Shown here piece by piece: positions 1 through 6,642 of a stretch of 7,422 bases of DNA; the first letter of the stretch is position 1; each line of letters begins with the position of its first letter. Source of the stretch: an uncultured Bacteroidales bacterium. GTDB lineage: Bacteria > Bacteroidota > Bacteroidia > Bacteroidales > UBA932. Under the pieces are notes generated by a model that had not been told where the DNA came from, made no database searches, and saw only the letters and a list, made by a program, of their open reading frames with translations. The position numbers were made by a program, and so were the translations under genes. The stretch spans positions 1 to 7,422 of the forward strand of contig CALCEJ010000104.1 in the NCBI GenBank assembly GCA_937900465.1, given 5' to 3'.

Positions 1-52
1 CGTACTTCGCGAAAATCTCCTGCTTTTTCTCTGGCTGTAAATATTCTGCCAT
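1..52 (-). CDS. rpsO: 30S ribosomal protein S15, N-terminal fragment (runs off the left edge)
   Basis: Reading leftwards from the ATG at 52, the frame gives MAEYLQPEKKQEIFAKY followed by the first base of a Gly-type codon. This matches, from memory, the start of Bacteroidota S15 proteins, which open with a short leader, then KKQEIF and KYG. S15 binds 16S rRNA early in assembly of the small subunit. Only 17 codons are visible, so the call rests on this short stretch, but the pattern is distinctive. There is no Shine-Dalgarno sequence before the ATG, as is usual in Bacteroidota. The gene lies downstream of the sugar-salvage fusion on the same strand but has its own consensus promoter, so it is probably transcribed independently. 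Confidence 0.75.
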   Translation of the reverse strand, partial: MAEYLQPEKKQEIFAKY

Positions 53-83
53 AGTGCAATGAGTTTTTTGTTGATTATATACT

Positions 84-103
84 GTAACGGGCGCTTACCC
101 CGT
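84..103 (-). promoter_or_regulatory. Hairpin or possible small pseudoknot in the rpsO leader
   Basis: In the predicted rpsO 5' leader, ACGGG (103-99) can pair with CCCGT (91-87) across a 7-nt loop. Loop bases GTA (98-96) can also pair with TAC (86-84) just downstream, which would make a short H-type pseudoknot. S15 is known to repress its own mRNA by binding structured leaders in several phyla, and in E. coli the structure is a pseudoknot. The stems here are short, so an autoregulatory role is only an inference. Confidence 0.25.
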
Positions 104-116
104 CAAAAAAAGCGTG

Positions 117-148
117 CAAATTTAGGAAATATTTCTCACTCAGCCAAA
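117..148 (-). promoter_or_regulatory. Bacteroidota-type promoter for rpsO
   Basis: On the minus strand TTTG (148-145) is followed after exactly 20 bp by TAAATTTG (124-117). This fits the -33 TTTG and -7 TAnnTTTG elements recognised by the primary sigma factor of Bacteroidota. The -33 box lies inside the last codons of the upstream fusion gene. Transcription should begin near 110-113, giving an rpsO leader of about 60 nt. Confidence 0.72.
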
Positions 149-2304
149 TATTTTTCGATTTTCCCGACATCCTCGAGAGAAAGGGCTGAGGGGACGGCAG
201 AACGGATATGGACACGGTCACAGACTGAGAGGTAGAAGTCGATGATGGAAAAGGCCGGACCGTGAGTCCTGGCATATTCTTCAAGGAGCGGGAACAACGC
301 GGGAGCGACAAGGTGAATCCCGGAGAAAGCGAGGGCTTCGCAAGCGGCAGGATCGAAGGATCGGCCGCAATCAGAGGACCCTGTATACGGGCTTCGGACT
401 TCGCCGGTCCTGACGTTTGTCCATCCCGCGAGATTTCCGTCGCGGTCGAACAGCAGATACCGGGATGTCTCACGGCGGCTCACTACGAGCGTCGCTGCAG
501 CCGAGGGGTCAGCTTCGCGCTCGAGCCAGGAAAGGTCCAGGTCGCTGATGATATCGACGTTATGGACCAGCACCGGACGGCCGTCGTCAATATAAGGCGC
601 GGCAAAGGCAATGGCCCCTCCGGTATCAAGAAGGGCTTCGCTTTCATCGCTGATGGATATCCTGGTCCCTGCGATGGGATTCTCCCGCAGCCATCGGACC
701 AGCATATCCGCAAAGTGATGGACATTTACCGTGATGTCCGTATATCCTGCGGAGGCGAGCTTATCCAGAACCGAAGCAATCAACGGACGGCCTTTCCAGG
801 GGACAAGCGCCTTGGGCATCGAATCCGTCAGCGGCCTCAGCCGCGTTCCCAATCCGGCCGCGAGAACCAGCGCTTTTTTGCCCATCTCCCTCTCGATCCC
901 GAGTTCCCTGTGCCTCAGCAGTATCCTGACGGGGAACTTCTCAGCAAGATGCATTGCAAGATGCTCAGCGCAGTATGCAGACCGGTGCTGTCCTCCGGTG
1001 CAGCCGAAACTGACCTTCAGGCTCGTGAATCCCCTTTCGATGAACCGCTCCACGTGCGCGTCTACAATAGGATATATGTTCCCGAGAAAAACCGTAATCT
1101 CCCCGTCTTTCTCCAGGAAATCAATCACAGGCCCATCCAGCCCCGTAAGGCTTTTGAACTCCTCATACTTTCCCGGATTATGCACACCCCTGCAGTCGAA
1201 CACATAGCCTCCCCCGTTCCCGCTCTCATCCCCTGGGATCCCCTTCCGGTACGAGAACGACGTTACCGTAACGGTCAGCGGAATCTGCGAAGGTTGACGG
1301 TGCCGGACGGGCGATTGGGTCCGGCCGGTAGCGATGGAAAGGTCGCAGATTCCCTCCAGCACAGAACTCAGGTACGGGAATTCAGGGAGCGGAAGAAGGC
1401 CCCGAAGGTTCCTTAGGGCGGGGGCTATGCTGTCGATGAAGTACTGCTTCTTCTCCACAAGCCCGCGGAAACCATAGCATCCCAGAACCTGAAGCGTACG
1501 GAAAAGCGCGAAGAGAGAGAACTTGAGGTCAAATCCTTCGCGGGAAATGTCCATATAAGGGCGAAGAGCCTTAAGATAAGCTGCGATAAGGGCCTCACGA
1601 AGATCCTCCGGATATCCGGCCTTTGCCTGAAGCACGAACGATGCCAGGTCATACCATACCGGGCCGCGGCGCCCGCCCTGGAAATCGATGAAAGCCGGAT
1701 CATCCCCCACGAGCATAACATTCCTCGCCTGGAAGTCGCGGTACATAAATGCGTCTTGTGACTCCCCGAGAAGGACGGTGCGGAGCCGGTCGAAATCATC
1801 CTGGAGAAGAACCTCGTTGAACTCCGCGCCAACCGTCTTCAGGAAGCAGTATTTAAAATAATTGAGATCGAAATCGACCATCCTCGCGTCGAACTCCCGC
1901 TGGGGGTAGCAGACGTTGAAATCGAGGTGACGCGCCGTTTCAAACTGGATCCGGGGAAGAATGGAGACAGTCTTTAAAAGCAGTTCGCGCTTGTGAGGAG
2001 TGAATTCCCCGCCCTTGCAGGCGACATCAAAAAGGGTTGTATCTCCAAGATCCTCCTGGAGATAGCAGAGCCCGTCCGCCCCGTAAACCTCAGGGACGCG
2101 GACTCCCCCCTCCCTCATCGCCCTCGCGACGGCGAAAAATGCCGCATTTTCCGCCTCGTCAGTTCCGACGGCGCCGATAGCGCTGATATCCCCGGAAACG
2201 AGCCTGTAGTATTTTCTGTGGCTTGCGGAACCGGGGAGTGCGACAACCTCCGAAGGAGCCGTACCGAATTTCCCGGAAAAGAGGGCGATTAGTTTTTCTT
2301 CCAT
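136..2304 (-). CDS. Three-domain fusion: AmgK-like sugar kinase, RapZ C-terminal domain, MurU-like nucleotidyltransferase
   Basis: A 722-residue cytoplasmic protein that probably salvages MurNAc (and perhaps GlcNAc): an anomeric kinase makes the sugar 1-phosphate and a nucleotidyltransferase makes the UDP-sugar, bypassing de novo UDP-MurNAc synthesis. Residues 1-320 are an APH/AmgK-fold kinase: nucleotide loop GSASHRKYYRL (25-35), LQEDLGDTTL (82-91), catalytic loop YRDFQARN with D190 and N195, and metal site IDFQGG with D207. Residues about 341-470 match the RapZ C-terminal domain, with YRKGIP (352-357), LTGLDGPV (386-393) and GCTGGQHRS (434-442). The P-loop half of RapZ is absent. Residues 476-722 are a MurU-type transferase with LAAGLGTRLRPLT (481-493), PKAL (497-500), DTGGA (560-564) and D584. 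Tyr replaces the usual His in the kinase HxD motif, which I recall as normal in Bacteroidota relatives. The substrate is inferred from family; a LicA/LicC-like choline role or another sugar is possible. Confidence 0.85.
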   Translation of the reverse strand: MEEKLIALFSGKFGTAPSEVVALPGSASHRKYYRLVSGDISAIGAVGTDEAENAAFFAVARAMREGGVRVPEVYGADGLCYLQEDLGDTTLFDVACKGGEFTPHKRELLLKTVSILPRIQFETARHLDFNVCYPQREFDARMVDFDLNYFKYCFLKTVGAEFNEVLLQDDFDRLRTVLLGESQDAFMYRDFQARNVMLVGDDPAFIDFQGGRRGPVWYDLASFVLQAKAGYPEDLREALIAAYLKALRPYMDISREGFDLKFSLFALFRTLQVLGCYGFRGLVEKKQYFIDSIAPALRNLRGLLPLPEFPYLSSVLEGICDLSIATGRTQSPVRHRQPSQIPLTVTVTSFSYRKGIPGDESGNGGGYVFDCRGVHNPGKYEEFKSLTGLDGPVIDFLEKDGEITVFLGNIYPIVDAHVERFIERGFTSLKVSFGCTGGQHRSAYCAEHLAMHLAEKFPVRILLRHRELGIEREMGKKALVLAAGLGTRLRPLTDSMPKALVPWKGRPLIASVLDKLASAGYTDITVNVHHFADMLVRWLRENPIAGTRISISDESEALLDTGGAIAFAAPYIDDGRPVLVHNVDIISDLDLSWLEREADPSAAATLVVSRRETSRYLLFDRDGNLAGWTNVRTGEVRSPYTGSSDCGRSFDPAACEALAFSGIHLVAPALFPLLEEYARTHGPAFSIIDFYLSVCDRVHIRSAVPSALSLEDVGKIEKYLAE

Positions 2305-2308
2305 AGCC

Positions 2309-2316
2309 CAAAGATA
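2309..2316 (-). promoter_or_regulatory. -7 box for the sugar-salvage fusion gene
   Basis: On the minus strand TATCTTTG (2316-2309) matches the Bacteroidota -7 consensus TAnnTTTG and lies 4 bp before the ATG at 2304. No TTTG was found at the usual 19-21 bp upstream, so the promoter is incomplete by eye. If used, transcription would start at or next to the start codon, giving a leaderless mRNA. Confidence 0.5.
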
Positions 2317-2328
2317 GAAAATAATTCG

Positions 2329-2336
2329 TAAATTTG
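2329..2336 (+). promoter_or_regulatory. -7 box for the tmk operon
   Basis: TAAATTTG matches the TAnnTTTG -7 consensus and ends 6 bp before the ATG of tmk at 2343. A matching -33 TTTG is missing. The expected start site falls at or beside the ATG, again pointing to a leaderless transcript. It probably drives the whole five-gene unit, as no other promoter is evident until the tRNA. Confidence 0.5.
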
Positions 2337-2342
2337 TACGCT

Positions 2343-3023
2343 ATGCTCATCGTACTCGAAGGACTGGACGGGGCCGGAAAATCCACCCAGGTCAAAAAAC
2401 TCAGGACATACCTTGAAGGCGCCTGCCCGAAAGGTGTGGAATACATACATTTCCCCCGCTACGACGCCCCCGTCTACGGGGACCTTATCAGCCGTTTCCT
2501 TAGGGGGGACTTCGGCGCAAACGACATCGTCCATCCCCAGCTTGTCGCCCTTCTGTTCGCTGAGGACCGCCACGGGGCAGGCCCCCTCATAAAGGCCGCC
2601 CTTGCGGAAGGAAAGACTGTCCTCCTGGACCGCTACGTCTATTCCAATATTGCATACCAATGCTCCAAGCTTCCGGAAGGAAAGGAGCGTGAGGACCTCA
2701 GCGACTGGATTTTCAGTACCGAATTCGGCAATTTCGAGCTTCCGAAACCGGACCTGAACATATTCCTCGACGTCCCCATCGGCTTCGTCGAAGCAAGCCT
2801 TAAGTCTCACCGCGAAGGCGATGACCGTAATTACCTCTCCGGCGGAAGCGACATCCACGAAGCATCCATCGAATTCCAGAAAACCGTCCGCAGCATCTAC
2901 CTCCGCCAGTGCGAGCTCGATCCCGGATTCATCAGGATTGACTGTTCCGCCCCCGACGGGTCAATGCTCTCCCCGGAGGAAATCTTCTCCAAGGTGGAAA
3001 AAACAGTAGAGGGGATTCTCTGA
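2343..3023 (+). CDS. tmk: Thymidylate kinase (dTMP kinase)
   Basis: A 226-residue cytoplasmic enzyme that phosphorylates dTMP to dTDP with ATP, an essential step of dTTP synthesis. The N-terminus carries the P-loop GLDGAGKST (7-15). FPRY (37-40), the DRY motif followed by YSNIAYQ (96-106), LPKPDLN (133-139) and FLDVP (141-145) are all typical of the family. The basic, flexible stretch around 154-172, ending in DIHE, is the LID region. I chose the ATG at 2343; a TTG three codons earlier would overlap the -7 box. The protein is slightly longer than the usual 205-215 residues. Its TGA overlaps the ATG of the next gene by one base (TGATG), which suggests translational coupling. It appears to be the first gene of a five-gene operon. 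Confidence 0.95.
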   Translation: MLIVLEGLDGAGKSTQVKKLRTYLEGACPKGVEYIHFPRYDAPVYGDLISRFLRGDFGANDIVHPQLVALLFAEDRHGAGPLIKAALAEGKTVLLDRYVYSNIAYQCSKLPEGKEREDLSDWIFSTEFGNFELPKPDLNIFLDVPIGFVEASLKSHREGDDRNYLSGGSDIHEASIEFQKTVRSIYLRQCELDPGFIRIDCSAPDGSMLSPEEIFSKVEKTVEGIL

Positions 3024-4198
3024 TGGGCAAGGAAGGGAAAAGAGTGGGATGGCTCAGGCGCCTTCTCGCCGTAATCATCGGCCTGGTTTTCATCTTCTCC
3101 GGGATACTTAAGATTATGGACCCCGTAGGAACGGGACTTATCGTTTCGGAGCATATGAAGTTCCTTCACCTTTGGTTTATGCGCGGCGCCGCGCCCGTTT
3201 TCGGCGTCTTGCTGGCCCTTGTGGAAGCATCTCTTGGTGCCGCTCTGGTAACCGGAGTCTACAGGAAAACCGTAGCAATAACGACACTGTCGCTGCTCGG
3301 GCTATTCACTCTCCTGACGGCTCTTCTTCTTATCCGCAATCCGGAGATGGGCTGCGGCTGTTTCGGAGAAGCCGTCAATCTGACTCACCTCCAGAGCTTC
3401 CTTAAAAACATTATTCTTCTCGTACTCAGCGTAGGCGCCTTCGTTCCGTTCTCCCTTTTCGGGGACTCTCCGCGCCGGAGGTACGTCGCTTTCTGGATAC
3501 TTGTGCCGCTTTTCGCAATCGCGCTGCTCTACAGCTACTCTCACCTTCCCCCGATGGATTTTACCACTATGGCCCCGGGAACGGAGATATGCTCCGAGTC
3601 CGCGGAAACTGCGATGCCTGAAGCTGAATTCATCTACTCCAAAGACGGCATCGAAGAGAGATTCACCCTCGATGACCTGCCGGACAGCAGCTGGACATTT
3701 GTCCGTGTCGGAGACTTTGACAATTTCGAAGGAGCCGGGGCTTCCGTCCCCGTCAGAAGCGCATCCCTCGAGGATGCGGATACCCTTCTCACCACCGGGA
3801 AAGTCATCGTATTCCCGGTCCACCGGCCGTCCTCCGCTAACTGGAACCGAATACTTCGCGGATGTGTCCGCGCCGGTGCCGCCGGAGCAAGGCCCGTCGT
3901 GCTCGTAGCATCAACCCCCGAGGAGATAGACTCGATGGACGTTCCGCTGGAACTCCCGCTGTATTATTCTGACTACAAGCCCCTCATCACGCTCTGCCGC
4001 GCAAACGGCGGCGCCGTGCTTCTGAGCGACGGGTACATCGTAGCAAAATGGGCCCCGTCAGACCTTCCAGGTGAAGAAAAGCTCAAGGCATTCATCGAGG
4101 GCGATCCCGTCGAAATGTCCTCCGCCCGCGGAATCCATACCCGCCTTGTCGCGGAAGGATTCGCCATTGCGGTGCTTGCAATCCTTATTTTCGTATAG
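3023..4198 (+). CDS. DoxX/MauE-like inner-membrane protein with extracytoplasmic thioredoxin-like tail
   Basis: A 391-residue membrane protein of a family I recognise from Bacteroidales genomes, usually annotated as DoxX-family. Hydrophobic segments lie at about 11-32, 57-80, 84-104, 122-146 and 152-174, then a soluble region (about 175-370), then a last segment at 373-391 that reaches the very C-terminus. GCGCFG at 110-115 (C111, C113), after the third segment, resembles the cysteine motif of MauE-type proteins, which are linked to thiol redox chemistry. The soluble part carries the stretch around LCRANGGAVLLSDG (324-337) and KW (342-343), resembling the end of TlpA/thioredoxin-like domains, but has no CXXC pair. 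Function is unknown; a thiol electron-transfer role in the envelope is an inference. It is coupled to tmk by a 1-nt overlap and is followed 3 nt later by an exported peptidase gene. Confidence 0.75.
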   Translation: MGKEGKRVGWLRRLLAVIIGLVFIFSGILKIMDPVGTGLIVSEHMKFLHLWFMRGAAPVFGVLLALVEASLGAALVTGVYRKTVAITTLSLLGLFTLLTALLLIRNPEMGCGCFGEAVNLTHLQSFLKNIILLVLSVGAFVPFSLFGDSPRRRYVAFWILVPLFAIALLYSYSHLPPMDFTTMAPGTEICSESAETAMPEAEFIYSKDGIEERFTLDDLPDSSWTFVRVGDFDNFEGAGASVPVRSASLEDADTLLTTGKVIVFPVHRPSSANWNRILRGCVRAGAAGARPVVLVASTPEEIDSMDVPLELPLYYSDYKPLITLCRANGGAVLLSDGYIVAKWAPSDLPGEEKLKAFIEGDPVEMSSARGIHTRLVAEGFAIAVLAILIFV

Positions 4199-4201
4199 CG
4201 T

Positions 4202-5149
4202 ATGAAAAGATTTTTCTGTGCCCTCCTTATGCTCGTACCGGCCCTTCTCAACGCCCAGACCGGATTCGGCGTCGTCAATATCTCCGTCTGCAACCTCAGG
4301 GACACGCCGCGCTACAGCGCTGAAATGGTCTCGCAGGGACTCCTCGGAACCCCGGTCCATATCCTCCGGCACGGAGGGGACTACGGGTGGCCGGAAGTGA
4401 TGACCCCCGAGGGTTATACCGGATGGGTCCATAAAGACGCGATTACGGAAATGTCTGAGAAGGATTATCGCGCGTGGAATGCTTCGGAAAAGGTCGTCGT
4501 GACGGCTCTGTTTTCCATTGTCCGGGAAACCCCGTCCCCCCGCGGAGCCGTCCTGAGCGACGTTGTCGGAGGAGACCGCCTGAAGCTCCACTTCAGGAGC
4601 CGTGGCTTCTGGAAAGTTGAATTTCCGGACGGCAGGACGGGATATATTCCCGGCCGCGACGCTGAGCCGGAGTCCTCCTGGCGCGCCCGCGTAAGCCACG
4701 ACGCCCCGGATGTACTTGCCACGGCGCTTTCAATGAACGGATTCCCCTATCTATGGGCCGGAATGTCCCCGAAGGGGATGGACTGCAGCGGCTATGTCAG
4801 GGCGGTCCTGTGGATGCACGATATCATCATTCCCCGCGACGCGTCGGAGCAGGCGCTCGTCGGTGAAAGTATTTACGGCAGGGAGAACCTTATTCCCGGT
4901 GACCTCGTATTCTTCGGCAGAATGGACGGAGACACCCCCAGAGTATCCCACGTGGGCTTTTACCTCGGGGACGAAAGGTTTATCCACTGCCTTGGCCTTG
5001 TAAAAATCGCATCCTTTGACCCAGAGTCCCCGGAGTACGACGCATACAATACCGGACGGTACCTTTTCGGAGGAAGGGTTCTCCCCTACCTCAACGCCCG
5101 GCCGGGAATAACTACCTCTGCGGAGAACGGCTTCTATTCTCAGAAGTAA
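4202..5149 (+). CDS. Exported SH3b-NlpC/P60 peptidase, probably gamma-D-glutamyl-L-diamino acid endopeptidase (dipeptidyl-peptidase VI, YkfC-like)
   Basis: A 315-residue envelope cysteine peptidase. Residues 1-18 form a type I signal peptide (charged start MKR, hydrophobic core, cleavage probably after LNA); there is no lipobox. Two SH3b-like segments follow (about 22-82 with NLRDTP; about 97-152 with FSIVRETP). The NlpC/P60 domain fills about 165-297: YLWAGMSPKGMDCSGYVR contains the catalytic Cys195, SHVGFYLG contains His250, and H262 in FIHC is the likely third residue. GDLVFF (233-238) is also conserved. Family members of this SH3b-NlpC layout cut the gamma-D-Glu to diamino-acid bond in free stem peptides with a free N-terminal L-Ala, releasing L-Ala-gamma-D-Glu. 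That dipeptide is the substrate of the epimerase at the right edge of this window. The fine specificity is inferred from the family. Confidence 0.88.
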   Translation: MKRFFCALLMLVPALLNAQTGFGVVNISVCNLRDTPRYSAEMVSQGLLGTPVHILRHGGDYGWPEVMTPEGYTGWVHKDAITEMSEKDYRAWNASEKVVVTALFSIVRETPSPRGAVLSDVVGGDRLKLHFRSRGFWKVEFPDGRTGYIPGRDAEPESSWRARVSHDAPDVLATALSMNGFPYLWAGMSPKGMDCSGYVRAVLWMHDIIIPRDASEQALVGESIYGRENLIPGDLVFFGRMDGDTPRVSHVGFYLGDERFIHCLGLVKIASFDPESPEYDAYNTGRYLFGGRVLPYLNARPGITTSAENGFYSQK

Positions 5150-5160
5150 CGCCCTTCGTC

Positions 5161-6642
5161 GTGGATCCCTTCCGCTACATAGCCATTGACCTGAAGTCCT
5201 TCTACGCCTCTGTGGAATGCGTGGACAGGGGACTTGATGCGCTGACGGAGAATCTTGTAGTAGCGGATATCTCACGTACTGAGAAAACTATCTGCCTCGC
5301 TGTCTCCCCTTCGCTGAAATCCTACGGGATTCCTGGACGGGCACGCCTTTTCGAGGTTGTCCAGAAGGTCCGGGAGATTAACCGCGACAGGCTCAGGAAG
5401 GCTCCGGGAAGGAGGTTTACCGGAAAGTCTTCGGACAATCCTTCCCTCCTTGCGAACCCCTCCCTCGAACTTGACTATATCGTTGCGCCCCCAAGGATGC
5501 AACACTACCTTGATGTCAGCGCAAAAGTTTACAGCGTCTACCTCAAGTACATCGCTCCCGAGGATATCCACGTCTATTCCGTTGACGAGGTTTTCATAGA
5601 CGCATCGGCCTATCTCGGAACTTACGGGAAGACGGCCCACGAACTCGCGATGACGATGGTCCGGGACGTACTGAAGACTACCGGAATCACGGCGACTGCG
5701 GGGATAGGAACGAACCTCTACCTCGCGAAAATCGCAATGGACATAGAGGCCAAGCATCGAGAAGCAGACAGGGACGGAGTCCGGATTGCGGAACTCGACG
5801 AAATGACTTACCGGCGGAAATACTGGAACCACAGGCCCCTTACGGACTTCTGGCGAATAGGCCACGGAACGGCTGCGAGGCTTGAAAAAAACGGATTGTA
5901 CACTCTTGGGGACGTCGCCCGCTGCTCCGTAGGAAAATTCTACGACAAGCGGAACGAAGACCTGCTGTACAAACTGTTCGGCGTAGGTGCGGAACTGCTC
6001 ATAGACCACGCCTGGGGATGGGAGTCCTGCACCATCCGTGAAATAAAGCAGTACCGTCCCTCCTCCTCCAGCATCTCCAGCGGCCAGGTCCTCTCACGCC
6101 CATACTCCTTTGCGGAGGCCCGTACCGTCGTCACCGAAATGACTGACTCCATTTCGCTGGAACTGGTAGAGAAGAAATTGCTATGCGACCAGATGGTCCT
6201 TACAATATGCTACGACACGGAGAATCTTCTCGATGAGGGGCGGCGCCAATCCTATGCCGGAGAGGTAGTCAGCGACTGGTATGGCCGCGAGGTCCCGAAG
6301 CCGGCCCACGGAAGCGCAAATATCGGCCGCTTCACATCCTCCACCCGCCTTATCCGCGACGCGGTCCTAAGCCTTTACGACTCTATTGTGGAGAAAGGAC
6401 TTTCCGTACGGAGAATGTTTGTCGTAGCTAATCATCTCACTCCTGAGGACTCCGTAGACGGCATCCAGATGGACCTTTTCGATGAGCCGGCTGAAGACTC
6501 CTCCCGGGAGCGCAGCCGTCAGGAGGCCATTCTCGCAATCCGCCGGAAATACGGCAAGAACGCCATCCTCACCGGCACCAACTTCGAAGAAGGCGCCACA
6601 GCAAAGGACCGCAACAAACAAATAGGAGGACATAAAGCATAA
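5161..6642 (+). CDS. Y-family translesion DNA polymerase (UmuC/DinB-like)
   Basis: A 493-residue error-prone polymerase that copies damaged DNA. The palm begins with AIDLKSFYASVE: D10 is the first metal ligand and Y15 the predicted steric gate against ribonucleotides. YSVDEVFID (139-147) supplies D142 and E143. TATAGIGTNLYLAKIA (178-193) is the conserved stretch after the catalytic centre, and FWRIGHGTAARL (230-241) is the helix-hairpin-helix thumb. A little-finger domain follows to about 425. QMDLF (436-440) is a textbook beta-clamp binding pentapeptide, as expected for a working polymerase. The start is a GTG; no ATG lies near the conserved N-terminus. At about 490 residues it matches the longer Y-family group of Firmicutes and Bacteroidota that is paired with YolD-like proteins, and a YolD-like gene does follow. 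No SOS box was recognised in the window. Confidence 0.93.
   Translation: MDPFRYIAIDLKSFYASVECVDRGLDALTENLVVADISRTEKTICLAVSPSLKSYGIPGRARLFEVVQKVREINRDRLRKAPGRRFTGKSSDNPSLLANPSLELDYIVAPPRMQHYLDVSAKVYSVYLKYIAPEDIHVYSVDEVFIDASAYLGTYGKTAHELAMTMVRDVLKTTGITATAGIGTNLYLAKIAMDIEAKHREADRDGVRIAELDEMTYRRKYWNHRPLTDFWRIGHGTAARLEKNGLYTLGDVARCSVGKFYDKRNEDLLYKLFGVGAELLIDHAWGWESCTIREIKQYRPSSSSISSGQVLSRPYSFAEARTVVTEMTDSISLELVEKKLLCDQMVLTICYDTENLLDEGRRQSYAGEVVSDWYGREVPKPAHGSANIGRFTSSTRLIRDAVLSLYDSIVEKGLSVRRMFVVANHLTPEDSVDGIQMDLFDEPAEDSSRERSRQEAILAIRRKYGKNAILTGTNFEEGATAKDRNKQIGGHKA
6624..6629 (+). promoter_or_regulatory. Shine-Dalgarno-like AGGAGG before the YolD-like gene
   Basis: AGGAGG lies inside the last codons of the polymerase gene, 12 nt before the ATG at 6642. 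It is a perfect anti-16S match but slightly distant, and Bacteroidota rarely use such sites. It may assist coupled re-initiation at the TAATG junction, or simply be a by-product of the Gly-Gly codons it lies in. Confidence 0.35.

Noticed and set aside
74..81. TATATAAT on the minus strand as a sigma70-like -10 box for rpsO
   Set aside because: The TTTG-N20-TAAATTTG pair at 148-117 fits the Bacteroidota consensus far better; the A/T box is then part of the leader.
105..135. T-run on the minus strand after the fusion gene as a terminator
   Set aside because: The seven T residues are not preceded by a stable stem; the nearby hairpin lies after the run, not before it.
262..1416. A 384-residue open frame on the plus strand
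   Set aside because: It is antisense to the sugar-salvage fusion, shows no recognisable motif, and is rich in Arg/Pro as expected for a shadow frame in GC-rich DNA.
2334..2342. TTG start adding three residues to thymidylate kinase
   Set aside because: It lies within the -7 box, and the ATG at 2343 gives the usual family start directly before the P-loop.
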